Shown here one piece after another: positions 23,955-31,853 of a stretch of 64,000 bases of DNA. The notes under the pieces are model-generated. The model saw only the letters and a program-made list of their open reading frames with translations. It searched no databases and was not told the DNA's origin. Source of the DNA: Marinifilum_A sediminis (GTDB lineage Bacteria > Bacteroidota > Bacteroidia > Bacteroidales > Marinifilaceae); NCBI GenBank assembly GCA_947496465.1, contig CANMCX010000013.1, positions 1 through 64,000 of the forward strand, in the 5' to 3' direction. The position numbers and the translations under genes are program-made. Positions within the stretch are counted from its first letter, which is position 1; every line of letters begins with the position of its first letter.

Positions 23955-26003
23955 ATGACCAATCATCTATTTGAAGAGAATGAATTTTTACTAAAGCTGA
24001 AATCCATTGTTGAAGAAAACCTATCAAACGAAAGTTTTGGTGTTTCTGAATTGGCTGATGCTATAGGAATGAGTCGTTCCAATCTCTTACGAAAAGTTAA
24101 AAAACTGTGTAATCTTTCTGTAAGTCAATTTATTAGAAAAATAAGACTCGAGAATGCTAAAGAAATTTTAATTACAGGAGAATCTAATGTCTCCGAAGTG
24201 GCTTATCAGGTTGGTTTTAGTAGCACTTCTTATTTTATAAAATGCTTTAGAGAATTATATGGGTATCCTCCAGGGGAAATAGGCAAGCATGAGTTAGAAG
24301 AAAAAGAAAGCACTCCGCAAAAATCAAATAAGCAAAAACGACCAGTTATAATTGTAATAGCTGTTTTGCTTAGCATTTTCTCTACCTATTTTATTCTAAA
24401 TCCAATTCAATTTAATAATGAAGTTGATAAATCAATTGCAGTTTTACCTTTTAAGAATGATAGCAAAGATTCATCAAATGTTTATATCGTAAACGGATTA
24501 ATGGAGTCTGTTTTAAATCACCTACAAAAAATTAAGGATGTTAGGGTGATCAGCCGAACTTCGGTTGAGAAATATCGAAATTCAAACCTCACTATTCCTG
24601 AAATTGCGGATGAATTGGATGTAAGTTATTTTGTAGAGGGAAGTGGACAGAAAATTGGGGATCAGATTTTCTTGAACGTTCAGCTGATAAAAGCAAGTAA
24701 CGATAGGCATTTGTGGGCAGAACAGTATGACCGACAAGCCAAAGATATTTTCAATTTACAGAAAGAGGTTGCTAAGAAAATTGCAAACAGTGTGGAAGCA
24801 ATAATAACTCCTGAAGAGGAGAAATTAATTGATAAAACACCTACTGATAATTTAGAAGCTTATGATGAATTTTTAAAAGCATTGGAATTGATGCGACAAG
24901 AAAAAAGAGAGGTGTTGCTCGAAGCAATTACTCATCTTGATAAAGCAATTGAACTGGATGATCAGTTTGCCCGTGCTTATGCATTTAAGTCTATAGGTTA
25001 TTACTATTTAGACATTTTTAAAGCGAAGAAGGAACATATTGATAAAGTTGTTGCTAATGCAGATAAGGCGATGTTATTTGATTCAAAGGATTATCAAAGC
25101 TTGATTTCAAAGGCTTTATCGTATTTAGCAAAAGGAGAAAATGCAGAGGCAGTACCTTATTTCGAAAGAGCTCTGGAGTACAATCCTAATTCAGCTTACG
25201 TATTAAATTACCTTTCGGATTTTTATGCAAACCATATGCCTAATTCTGAGAAATATTTGGAGTATGCATTAAAAGGAATTCAATTAAACATTGGCTCCAA
25301 TGATTCTGTAACTGCTAGTTTTATTTACTTACATGTAAGTAATGCATTGATTCAATCAGGATTTATTGAGGAATCGGAAATGTATATAGATAAATCTATA
25401 GATCACAATCCAAATAATCTGTATTCCGAATACTTAAAAGCTTATATATTATATGCAAAAAACAAAAACTTGAAGCAGACAAAGAAACTTCTTATTGCTG
25501 CATGGAATAAAGATCAAACTAGATTGGATATTTTGCAAGAGATAGGAAAAGTTTGTTACGCTCAGCGAGATTATGAGGAAGCCTATAAATATTACAGCAT
25601 TTTTGTAAAAGCCAGAGAGGATAGAAAATTGAATATTTATCATGGTGAAGATTGTAAAATTGCTCATGTATATGCAAAAGTGGGAAAGTTTCAAGAAGCC
25701 AAAATGTTTTTTGATGCCTATAGAGAATTTGCTAACACTCATTCTTCAATTTACAAACATTTAAGTCTGGCAGTTTGTGCAGTACAAGAAGGAGACCAAG
25801 AGCAAGCATTTAAGGAGCTGGCACTTTTTGCTAAAGAAGATCAATATTCAATATGGGTAATCCTATTTTTGGAAGATGATCCTTTGTTTGATGATATAAA
25901 TAAAACAAAAGAGTTTAGGAATTTTATGGATATTCTAAAAGAGAAGTTTAATAAGCGACACAATACACTGAAGAAAGTACTAAAAGATAAAAAGTTACTT
26001 TAA
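23955..26003 (+). CDS. Membrane one-component regulator: AraC HTH, TolB-like domain, TPR
   Basis: The 682-aa protein starts at ATG 23955; an upstream in-frame GTG at 23934 is less likely. An AraC-type double HTH is N-terminal (about 12-110: FGVSELADAIGMSRSNLLRK, VSEVAYQVGFSSTSYFIKCF), then a membrane helix (about 130-148). An extracytoplasmic domain of about 155-290 (SIAVLPFKNDSKD, LDVSYFVEGSGQKIGDQIFL, DRHLWAEQYDR) is typical of TolB-N/FlgO-like modules next to adenylate-cyclase and TPR proteins. TPRs fill 300-680. The order (HTH first, then membrane and sensor) mirrors CadC-type regulators. The divergent ankyrin-acyltransferase pair is the nearest likely target (inference). Confidence 0.9.
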   Translation: MTNHLFEENEFLLKLKSIVEENLSNESFGVSELADAIGMSRSNLLRKVKKLCNLSVSQFIRKIRLENAKEILITGESNVSEVAYQVGFSSTSYFIKCFRELYGYPPGEIGKHELEEKESTPQKSNKQKRPVIIVIAVLLSIFSTYFILNPIQFNNEVDKSIAVLPFKNDSKDSSNVYIVNGLMESVLNHLQKIKDVRVISRTSVEKYRNSNLTIPEIADELDVSYFVEGSGQKIGDQIFLNVQLIKASNDRHLWAEQYDRQAKDIFNLQKEVAKKIANSVEAIITPEEEKLIDKTPTDNLEAYDEFLKALELMRQEKREVLLEAITHLDKAIELDDQFARAYAFKSIGYYYLDIFKAKKEHIDKVVANADKAMLFDSKDYQSLISKALSYLAKGENAEAVPYFERALEYNPNSAYVLNYLSDFYANHMPNSEKYLEYALKGIQLNIGSNDSVTASFIYLHVSNALIQSGFIEESEMYIDKSIDHNPNNLYSEYLKAYILYAKNKNLKQTKKLLIAAWNKDQTRLDILQEIGKVCYAQRDYEEAYKYYSIFVKAREDRKLNIYHGEDCKIAHVYAKVGKFQEAKMFFDAYREFANTHSSIYKHLSLAVCAVQEGDQEQAFKELALFAKEDQYSIWVILFLEDDPLFDDINKTKEFRNFMDILKEKFNKRHNTLKKVLKDKKLL

Positions 26004-26006
26004 AAG

Positions 26007-26039
26007 AAAAGGGATCTCAATTTTGAGATCCCTTTTTTT
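26007..26039 (+). terminator. Rho-independent terminator
   Basis: AAAAGGGATCTCAA (26007-26020) with TTGAGATCCCTTTT (26023-26036), continuing into T's, four bases after the AraC-type regulator. Symmetry also allows use by the convergent Crp/Fnr gene. Confidence 0.88.
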
Positions 26040-26055
26040 ATATTTTAAACAATGA

Positions 26056-26751
26056 TTATCCTGTTTCACAGATACGTTCCAATCTTTCCCTGTCTATTAT
26101 CTCAAGCTTTCTTCCATCAAGCTTAATGATTTTGTCATCTTTGAATTCCTTGATGACTCTGGAAAGGCTCTCTACAGACATAACCGTAATTTCTGCCAAA
26201 TCTTTTCTCGAAAGTGCCATTTCGAAATTGTTACTTTTATACAATCTATCCGATAAGCAAAGTAAGATGTCAGCCAAACGACCGCTGGATTGTTTTTGAG
26301 TAAGGCAGAAAAGACGTCCATACCCACGAATCGTATTTTCATTCAATCTGGCAATTAGTTTTGAGGCAAAACCTGAGTTTTGTTCAATAATTTCACTGAT
26401 GGATTGCATTTCGAACAAACATACCGTGGTATCTTCATAAGCAACGGCTGTGTAATGAAAAACACTATTACCGAAAAGAGACTGTAATCCGATCATGTAA
26501 CCATCCTTTTCGATGGTTAAAATGATGTTCTTATTGTTGCCTCCTTCGATGTAAAGTTTCACAAATCCTTTCTTAATGTAGATCAAATGTGATGCTAGCA
26601 TACTTTGTTTGCAGACTATTTCACCCTTTTTAAAGGTGACTTCGAAGCGTCCTTTGTCTATCAGAATTAACTCCTCTTCCGATAACTCCTTGAAGCAAGC
26701 GGACTTACTAACGCATTCCTTGCAACAGGTTGTTTTTACTGGGATAGCCAT
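26056..26751 (-). CDS. Crp/Fnr-family regulator with N-terminal Cys cluster
   Basis: The 231-aa cytosolic transcription factor has an N-terminal motif with four cysteines (Cys 9, 10, 13, 19 in CCKECVSKSACF), reminiscent of Fe-S-binding Fnr proteins. A cyclic-nucleotide-binding-type beta roll (about 25-135) and a C-terminal winged HTH (about 165-228: LSRKDLAEITVMSVESLSRV) follow. Fnr-type proteins switch respiratory genes when O2 is low. It is divergent from the rhodanese-Psr sulfur gene run with a 371-base spacer, so control of that run is a reasonable inference. Whether the cysteines hold a cluster is not shown by sequence alone. Confidence 0.9.
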   Translation of the reverse strand: MAIPVKTTCCKECVSKSACFKELSEEELILIDKGRFEVTFKKGEIVCKQSMLASHLIYIKKGFVKLYIEGGNNKNIILTIEKDGYMIGLQSLFGNSVFHYTAVAYEDTTVCLFEMQSISEIIEQNSGFASKLIARLNENTIRGYGRLFCLTQKQSSGRLADILLCLSDRLYKSNNFEMALSRKDLAEITVMSVESLSRVIKEFKDDKIIKLDGRKLEIIDRERLERICETG

Positions 26752-26796
26752 AGGCTAGGGGATTTAGGTTGTTGTATCTAGTCCTGTAAATATATA

Positions 26797-26828
26797 CAAA
26801 TTTAGAGTACTATGGCATGTCAAACAAC
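26797..26828 (-). promoter_or_regulatory. Candidate promoter of the Crp/Fnr gene
   Basis: On the minus strand, TAAATTTG (26804 down to 26797) fits the Bacteroidota -7 box TAnnTTTG. A TTG-containing -33 region lies about 20 bases upstream. It would give a leader of roughly 40 bases. Confidence 0.45.
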
Positions 26829-27122
26829 AGAAAAAAACATGTAATAGATCAAGAAAACACCTTTCTGAGGTCAAGAAAATAGTTTCAAATTACAAATTTA
26901 TGCTTGAGGGATTGCCATTCGTTTTGCTCGCCTCTGATCTTTGAATCCTGTAATATTGTAATAGAGAAATAAATCTTTATTGAGCATTTCAAACAAGACC
27001 ATTAAATAAGTTAAATCGGAGTCGATTTTTTTTATCAGAATGGACGAAAACGATTGAGGGAGTGCAAAAGTAAGAATTTCTTATAAAATATGTTACCGTT
27101 TTTGAACTTAAATATTGAATCT
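26829..27122. other. Upstream region of the sulfur gene run
   Basis: About 290 bases before the first rhodanese gene hold no gene. TTGA-N5-TCAA (26980-26992) is an inverted pair of half-sites of the Crp/Fnr type, but the spacing is one base shorter than the classic TTGA-N6-TCAA. Direct TCAAGAAAA repeats lie near 26858 and 26874. No clear -33/-7 pair was found. Confidence 0.35.
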
Positions 27123-27656
27123 ATGAAAACAATCAAGGCTTTTTTCTTTATCTGCCTTATAGCTATGGCAGGATGTAGCTCTAACTCTAACGGTCCTGTT
27201 AAATCCTATGCAAGTGTTGATGATATGGTTGCTGATATCAAGCAAAATGTATCAGAAATTTCTGTGAAGGATTTTAATGATCTGATGAATGGTGAAGATC
27301 CATATGTATTATTAGATGTTAGATTGCCTAAAGAACATGACAAGGGCTTTATTCCTGGTTCTGTTTCTATTCCAAGAGGAGTTTTGGAATTTAGAATTGG
27401 AAGCGAGAAGGTTTGGGATGAAGAAGGATTGTACGTACCTGAAAAAGAAGAATTATTAATTCTTTATTGTAAGAAAAGTAACCGTAGCCCCTTAGCAGCA
27501 TTGCGTTTGCAGCAATTGGGATACAAAAATGTGAAAGTAATTAGCGGAGGCTGGCATGGCTGGCACGAAGCTTATCCTGAAATCAGCGAAGATAATATAG
27601 AAGAAGGTGGAATGATTTCCGCTGCAGCCGAAGAAGAAGATTCTGGCGGATGCTAG
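27123..27656 (+). CDS. Rhodanese-domain lipoprotein
   Basis: The 177-aa protein starts at ATG 27123, directly before a lipoprotein signal (lipobox MAGC, Cys 18); an upstream in-frame ATG at 27090 adds only leader residues. The single rhodanese domain (about 45-155) has the typical VLLDVRLPKEHDKGFIPGS and the active-site loop CKKSNRS with Cys 116, which would carry a persulfide. A further Cys is the very last residue (177) after an acidic tail. Such proteins move sulfane sulfur. No acidic surface-export motif follows the lipid Cys, so a periplasm-facing location is likely. It is first in the run leading to PsrABC. Confidence 0.92.
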   Translation: MKTIKAFFFICLIAMAGCSSNSNGPVKSYASVDDMVADIKQNVSEISVKDFNDLMNGEDPYVLLDVRLPKEHDKGFIPGSVSIPRGVLEFRIGSEKVWDEEGLYVPEKEELLILYCKKSNRSPLAALRLQQLGYKNVKVISGGWHGWHEAYPEISEDNIEEGGMISAAAEEEDSGGC

Positions 27657-27716
27657 TATTGAACTTCTAAACCTGAATAAAATAACCCAACTATTACAAA
27701 TCTAAACTATTGAGAC

Positions 27717-29600
27717 ATGAAAAAATTAATGAAGTATTTCTTTATTTTTACTTTGGTGCCCGCATTGTTATTAACTTCTTGTAAGGAGGATAATGATGTT
27801 GCCGCTCCTGTTGTAGGTCCGGATCCTACAGAAAATTTTGAGACATTATCAGCATATATGATTGCTAATGATCTTGATTTACCTGACGTTTTAACAGATT
27901 GGATTGTAGGTGCACCTGCAGCTGTTGCTGATGTTGATGCCTACCTTGCAAATTATGATGTTATAGATATAAGATCAGCAGAAGCTTACGCAGCAGGTCA
28001 TATAGAAGGGGCAGTGAATACCTCTTTAGATAATATTCTAACTACGGCAGCAGGTACAACAAAACCAATTTTGGTTGCTTGTTATACAGGACAAACTGCA
28101 TCTCATGCTGTTGTTGCGCTTCGTTTAAGCGGTTATACCGATGCAAAAGTTTTAAAATGGGGTATGAGTGGATGGAATTCTACTTTATCTGCACCTTGGG
28201 AAGGTAAATCGGGAGCTACAAATGGCGCTGTTGGAGAAGGAAATGCAAATTGGGTAACTACTCCGGTTGCAACAAACCAGACTTTTGATTATCCTGGAAT
28301 TACAACTAATGCTTCAACTGGAGCAAGTATTTTAGAGGAAAGAGTTACTGCTATGATAACAGGTGGTTTTAAAGGTGTTGATGCTGCTACAGTTTTAACT
28401 ACTCCATCTAACTATTTTATTAATAACTATTGGGCTCAAGCTGATGTAGATCATTACGGACATATTGCAGGAGCTTACAGAATTCAACCATTAAGTCTTG
28501 AAAATGGTGAAATGGCGAATTTGGATGCAGATGCTACCGTTTGTACCTACTGCTGGACTGGTCAGACTTCTTCGATGATTACAGCTTATCTAAATGTTAT
28601 TGGTTACAATGCTGTTTCTTTAAAGTTTGGTTCGAACAATATGATTTATCCAACATTGGAGAGTCATAAGTTTGTTACACCTACAGTAGATTTACCATTA
28701 GTAACTTCTGATGTAATTGAAACCAATACTTTTGAGACTTTATCAGACTATTTAGTTGCAAACGATCTTGATTTACCAGACGTTTTAACCAGTTGGATTA
28801 CAGGTGCTCCTGCTGAGGCTGATTTAAGTACATTCCTTTCTACTTATGATATTTTAGACATTCGTGCAGCAGATGCTTATAATGCTGGACATATCGAAGG
28901 TGCTGTTAATTCATCTTTGACTAATATTCTTACAGATGCAGCTAATACAACAAAACCAATTTTGGTTGCTTGTTATACAGGACAAACAGCTTCTCATGCT
29001 GTTGTGGCTCTTCGTTTGAGTGGTTACACAGATGCTAAGGTATTGAAATGGGGAATGAGTGGTTGGAATTCAACTCTTTCTGGTTCTTGGGAAAGTAATT
29101 CAGGTGCTACAAATGGTGCTGTTGGTGAAGGACATGCAAACTGGGTAACAACAGATGTTGCAAGCGTTCAAACTTTCGATTATCCTAGCTTAACGTCATC
29201 AGCAACTAGTGGAGCTGCCATTCTTCAAGAAAGAGTGTCTGCAATGATTACAGGTGGTTTTAAAGGAGTAAATGCAACAGATGTATTAACAACACCAACT
29301 GACTATTTCATTAATAATTACTGGGCACAGGCAGATGTAGATCATTACGGACATATTGCAGGTGCTTACAGAGTTCAACCATTAAGCCTTGAGAATGGTG
29401 AAATGGCAAATCTGGATGCTGCAGCTAAAGTATGTACTTATTGTTGGACTGGTCAAACTTCATCTATGATTACGGCTTACCTAAATGTATTGGGTTATGA
29501 CGCAGTATCATTAAAGTTTGGTTCTAACAAAATGATTTATCCAACATTGGAGAGTCATCAGTTTGTTACTCCTACAACAGATTTACCATTAGTGAATTAA
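27717..29600 (+). CDS. Lipoprotein with four rhodanese-like modules (internal duplication)
   Basis: The 627-aa lipoprotein has lipobox LTSC (Cys 22) followed by KEDND, which fits the K-(D/E)2 surface-export motif described for Bacteroidota lipoproteins. Residues about 40-330 and 338-627 are two nearly identical halves (offset 298 residues). Each half has a rhodanese module with active-site loop CYTGQTAS (Cys 122, Cys 419) and a second, more divergent module with CTYCWTGQTSS (Cys 276/279, Cys 573/576). In total there are four candidate persulfide-carrying sites. The gene follows the single-domain rhodanese by 60 bases. An outer-surface sulfur-capturing or relay role for the downstream reductase is inference. 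Confidence 0.9.
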   Translation: MKKLMKYFFIFTLVPALLLTSCKEDNDVAAPVVGPDPTENFETLSAYMIANDLDLPDVLTDWIVGAPAAVADVDAYLANYDVIDIRSAEAYAAGHIEGAVNTSLDNILTTAAGTTKPILVACYTGQTASHAVVALRLSGYTDAKVLKWGMSGWNSTLSAPWEGKSGATNGAVGEGNANWVTTPVATNQTFDYPGITTNASTGASILEERVTAMITGGFKGVDAATVLTTPSNYFINNYWAQADVDHYGHIAGAYRIQPLSLENGEMANLDADATVCTYCWTGQTSSMITAYLNVIGYNAVSLKFGSNNMIYPTLESHKFVTPTVDLPLVTSDVIETNTFETLSDYLVANDLDLPDVLTSWITGAPAEADLSTFLSTYDILDIRAADAYNAGHIEGAVNSSLTNILTDAANTTKPILVACYTGQTASHAVVALRLSGYTDAKVLKWGMSGWNSTLSGSWESNSGATNGAVGEGHANWVTTDVASVQTFDYPSLTSSATSGAAILQERVSAMITGGFKGVNATDVLTTPTDYFINNYWAQADVDHYGHIAGAYRVQPLSLENGEMANLDAAAKVCTYCWTGQTSSMITAYLNVLGYDAVSLKFGSNKMIYPTLESHQFVTPTTDLPLVN

Positions 29601-29641
29601 ATCAGGAGTTAAGATAGATTTCATAAAACTAACCGAATACC

Positions 29642-29678
29642 GGGAATTGCATTAAGAATTACTCGACATGTAATTCCC
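29642..29678 (+). other. Intercistronic stem-loop upstream of the porin gene
   Basis: GGGAATTGCAT (29642-29652) pairs with ATGTAATTCCC (29668-29678), one mismatch. No T-run follows, so it is more likely an RNA-stability or processing structure than a terminator. Confidence 0.5.
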
Positions 29679-29698
29679 AAAATCTAAAAAATACTATC

Positions 29699-30739
29699 AT
29701 GAAAAAAATATATGCTTTACTTTTTGCAGTCGCTTTTTGTCTTCCTGCATTAGTTAGTGCACAAGGATGTGATGAGCCTTCGGGTGAAGGTGTTAACGTT
29801 TTTGGTTTTATTCAACCTAAATATGAATTTAATGAAATAGCTGGTGATGACAATACCAGTACTTTCGATTTTAACCGAGCTAGAATTGGTGTAATGGGGA
29901 AGATTCCTTATGACATTAGTTACTATGTAGTTTTAGAAGCAAGTCCTGATAATACAAGACATGATGGAGATGCTTATTTACTGGATGCATTTGTAACTTA
30001 TTCTCGTTATGATTTTGCAAAAATTTCAATGGGTTCTTTTAAATCACCAATCTCTTTGGAATTGAATACTCCTTGTCACAAATTACATACAATTAATCGT
30101 TCAAAGGTTGTAAATCAATTAGCATCTCCTGATAGAGATCGTGGATTTATGGTTTTGGGTGGAGCTGATACTACTTTATTGCAATATAGTTTTGCTGTTA
30201 CAAATGGTACAGGCTTATTTGATAAAGATGACAATAAGAAAAAGGATTACGCTGCTCGTATTGTATTGAATCCGCATAAGAATGTGAAAATTGGTGCTAG
30301 TTATAAGTATGGAGAATCAGCTTCAGCTACAGAAGGTATGCCAGATGATGAAAGAACACGTTGGGGTGCTGATGTTCAGTACAAAAAAGGAGCTTTCATG
30401 TTGCAAGGAGAATATCTTTATGGTGAAGATGTAGGTACTTATACAACCGGTGGTGGTTGTGGTGAAGAACTTGCAACTCATGAAGGTAGTGTGAAGCGTG
30501 ATGGTGGTTTCTTAATGGCAATGTATAAGTTCAATAACAACCTTCAGCCTGTATTAAAATGCGAATTTTTCGATTCTGATAAAGATATGGGTAACAATAC
30601 TGAATTCTGTACAACTTATGGTTTGAATTATTTCTTAAATGATTGGACAAAAATTCAAGCGAATTACGTTTATCGTGCAGAGAGAGATAATGAAGTTAAC
30701 AATGATATTTTCATGTTGCAGGTAACTGTTAAGTTTTAA
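29699..30739 (+). CDS. Outer-membrane porin of the OprO/OprP type
   Basis: The 346-aa protein has a signal peptide (to about residue 21, cut before QGCDEP). The mature part alternates polar and hydrophobic residues, as in beta-barrel strands. Markers of the phosphate-selective porin O/P family are present: FGFIQPKYEF and FNRARIGVMGKIPYDISYYV near the start, MGSFKSPISLE, and a C-terminus ending IFMLQVTVKF with the terminal Phe expected for BAM insertion. Family porins pass anions. Within this gene run it may admit polysulfide, thiosulfate or another anionic sulfur compound (inference). It is followed by a terminator-like hairpin. Confidence 0.88.
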   Translation: MKKIYALLFAVAFCLPALVSAQGCDEPSGEGVNVFGFIQPKYEFNEIAGDDNTSTFDFNRARIGVMGKIPYDISYYVVLEASPDNTRHDGDAYLLDAFVTYSRYDFAKISMGSFKSPISLELNTPCHKLHTINRSKVVNQLASPDRDRGFMVLGGADTTLLQYSFAVTNGTGLFDKDDNKKKDYAARIVLNPHKNVKIGASYKYGESASATEGMPDDERTRWGADVQYKKGAFMLQGEYLYGEDVGTYTTGGGCGEELATHEGSVKRDGGFLMAMYKFNNNLQPVLKCEFFDSDKDMGNNTEFCTTYGLNYFLNDWTKIQANYVYRAERDNEVNNDIFMLQVTVKF

Positions 30740-30749
30740 CAATTAAATT

Positions 30750-30775
30750 AAAGGAAGTCATTTAGGCTTCCTTTT
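30750..30775 (+). terminator. Terminator or attenuator after the porin gene
   Basis: AAAGGAAG (30750-30757) with CTTCCTTT (30767-30774), then TACT. The T-run is short, so partial read-through into the next gene is plausible. Confidence 0.65.
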
Positions 30776-30808
30776 ACTACTGTTTACTATTTATAAAAAA
30801 ATACGATT

Positions 30809-31654
30809 ATGAAAAAAATGATATTACTTGCATTTGTTTGTTTTCTAGGCATGCAAATGACCTTCGCTCAAGACGTGATTTCTGTTAAAGATTTCCTGAA
30901 AATTAAAAAAGATGCTAATGTTGTATTGGTAAGTACTCGTAAGGCTTCCGATTACGCTAAAGTGCATATTGATGGAGCTATTCATGTAAATCATAAGGAT
31001 CTTTATAAGGCAACTCCTAAAAGTACATTAAAATCTACAGCTGAAATTGCAAAAATACTAGGCGAAAAGGGGATTAGCAATACCAATACAATTGTTCTTT
31101 ACGATAATGGATCAGGTAAATATTCTGGTCGTGTTTATTGGATTTTAAAATATATGGGTGCAAAGAATGTGAAAATTTTAAATGGACACATGAAAGCATG
31201 GAGAATGGCTCGTAAGCCTGTAACCAAAAATCCTGTTAAAAGAAAAGCAACAACTTTTGCTGTGAATTTAAACAAGGGTGCTATTGCTACTATTGCACAA
31301 GTAAAAAAGGCAAGTAACAATGCAGCAGCAATTATTGTTGATGTTCGTTCAGCTGATGAGTACAAAGGTATTAAAGAATCAAAATTACCTAAAGGGCATA
31401 TTCCATCAGCAATTAACCTTGAATTTAAGAAGGTACTTACAACTAAAAGTTTACTAAAATCAAAGGAAGACTTGCAAGCATTATTTACAGCTGCAGGTAT
31501 TACAAAGGATAAAGAAGTTATTCTTTACTGCGAATCGAGTGTTCGTGCAGGTATTATGTATTTGGCTCTTAAATCAGCTTTAGGATATCCAAATGTAAAA
31601 GTATACGATGGTGCATTATTTGAATGGACTGCTAGCGAAGTAGTTCAAAAGTAG
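30809..31654 (+). CDS. Exported two-domain sulfurtransferase
   Basis: The 281-aa protein has signal peptide MKKMILLAFVCFLGMQMTFA, then two rhodanese domains, as in thiosulfate / 3-mercaptopyruvate sulfurtransferases. The first (about 22-140) lacks the active Cys (DNGSGKYSGR replaces the loop) and is probably structural. The second (about 155-278) has DVRSADEYKGI and the loop CESSVRAG with catalytic Cys 241. The C-x-S-x2-R-A loop differs from the classic CRKGVT and CGSGVT loops, so thiosulfate or mercaptopyruvate use cannot be assigned. With an export signal and psrA 199 bases downstream, a role in handing sulfur to the reductase is plausible, as Sud does for Psr in Wolinella. Confidence 0.9.
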   Translation: MKKMILLAFVCFLGMQMTFAQDVISVKDFLKIKKDANVVLVSTRKASDYAKVHIDGAIHVNHKDLYKATPKSTLKSTAEIAKILGEKGISNTNTIVLYDNGSGKYSGRVYWILKYMGAKNVKILNGHMKAWRMARKPVTKNPVKRKATTFAVNLNKGAIATIAQVKKASNNAAAIIVDVRSADEYKGIKESKLPKGHIPSAINLEFKKVLTTKSLLKSKEDLQALFTAAGITKDKEVILYCESSVRAGIMYLALKSALGYPNVKVYDGALFEWTASEVVQK

Positions 31655-31677
31655 ATTCTTTTTTTCATAAATCGGTT

Positions 31678-31708
31678 TTCATATCCTTCTTTTAAAGGAG
31701 GATATGAA
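31678..31708 (+). terminator. Hairpin after the sulfurtransferase gene
   Basis: TTCATATCC (31678-31686) with GGATATGAA (31700-31708), followed by TTTACC. The weak T-run makes termination uncertain. Confidence 0.45.
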
Positions 31709-31729
31709 TTTACCTAACACTACTACTAC

Positions 31730-31768
31730 AATTACCTTCACCAGGTAATTATTGATTCGAAAGAATCA
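31730..31768 (+). other. Two tandem hairpins in the psrA leader
   Basis: AATTACC (31730-31736) pairs with GGTAATT (31744-31750). Next is TGATTC-GAAA-GAATCA (31753-31768), a 6-bp stem with a GAAA tetraloop. Both lie 85-125 bases before the psrA start and could stabilise or regulate the leader. No known riboswitch pattern recognised. Confidence 0.4.
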
Positions 31769-31853
31769 TGTGTGAATTAAAGAAAACGCAAAGAAAACCA
31801 ACAAACTAATGTTTGTATACTAAGCATCAGTTCAATTTTAAAACATCAATCTG

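Noticed and set aside
26980..26992. Fnr/Crp operator upstream of the sulfur genes
   Set aside because: Half-sites TTGA and TCAA are present but spaced by five bases, not six, so I list it only as part of the upstream region and not as a site.
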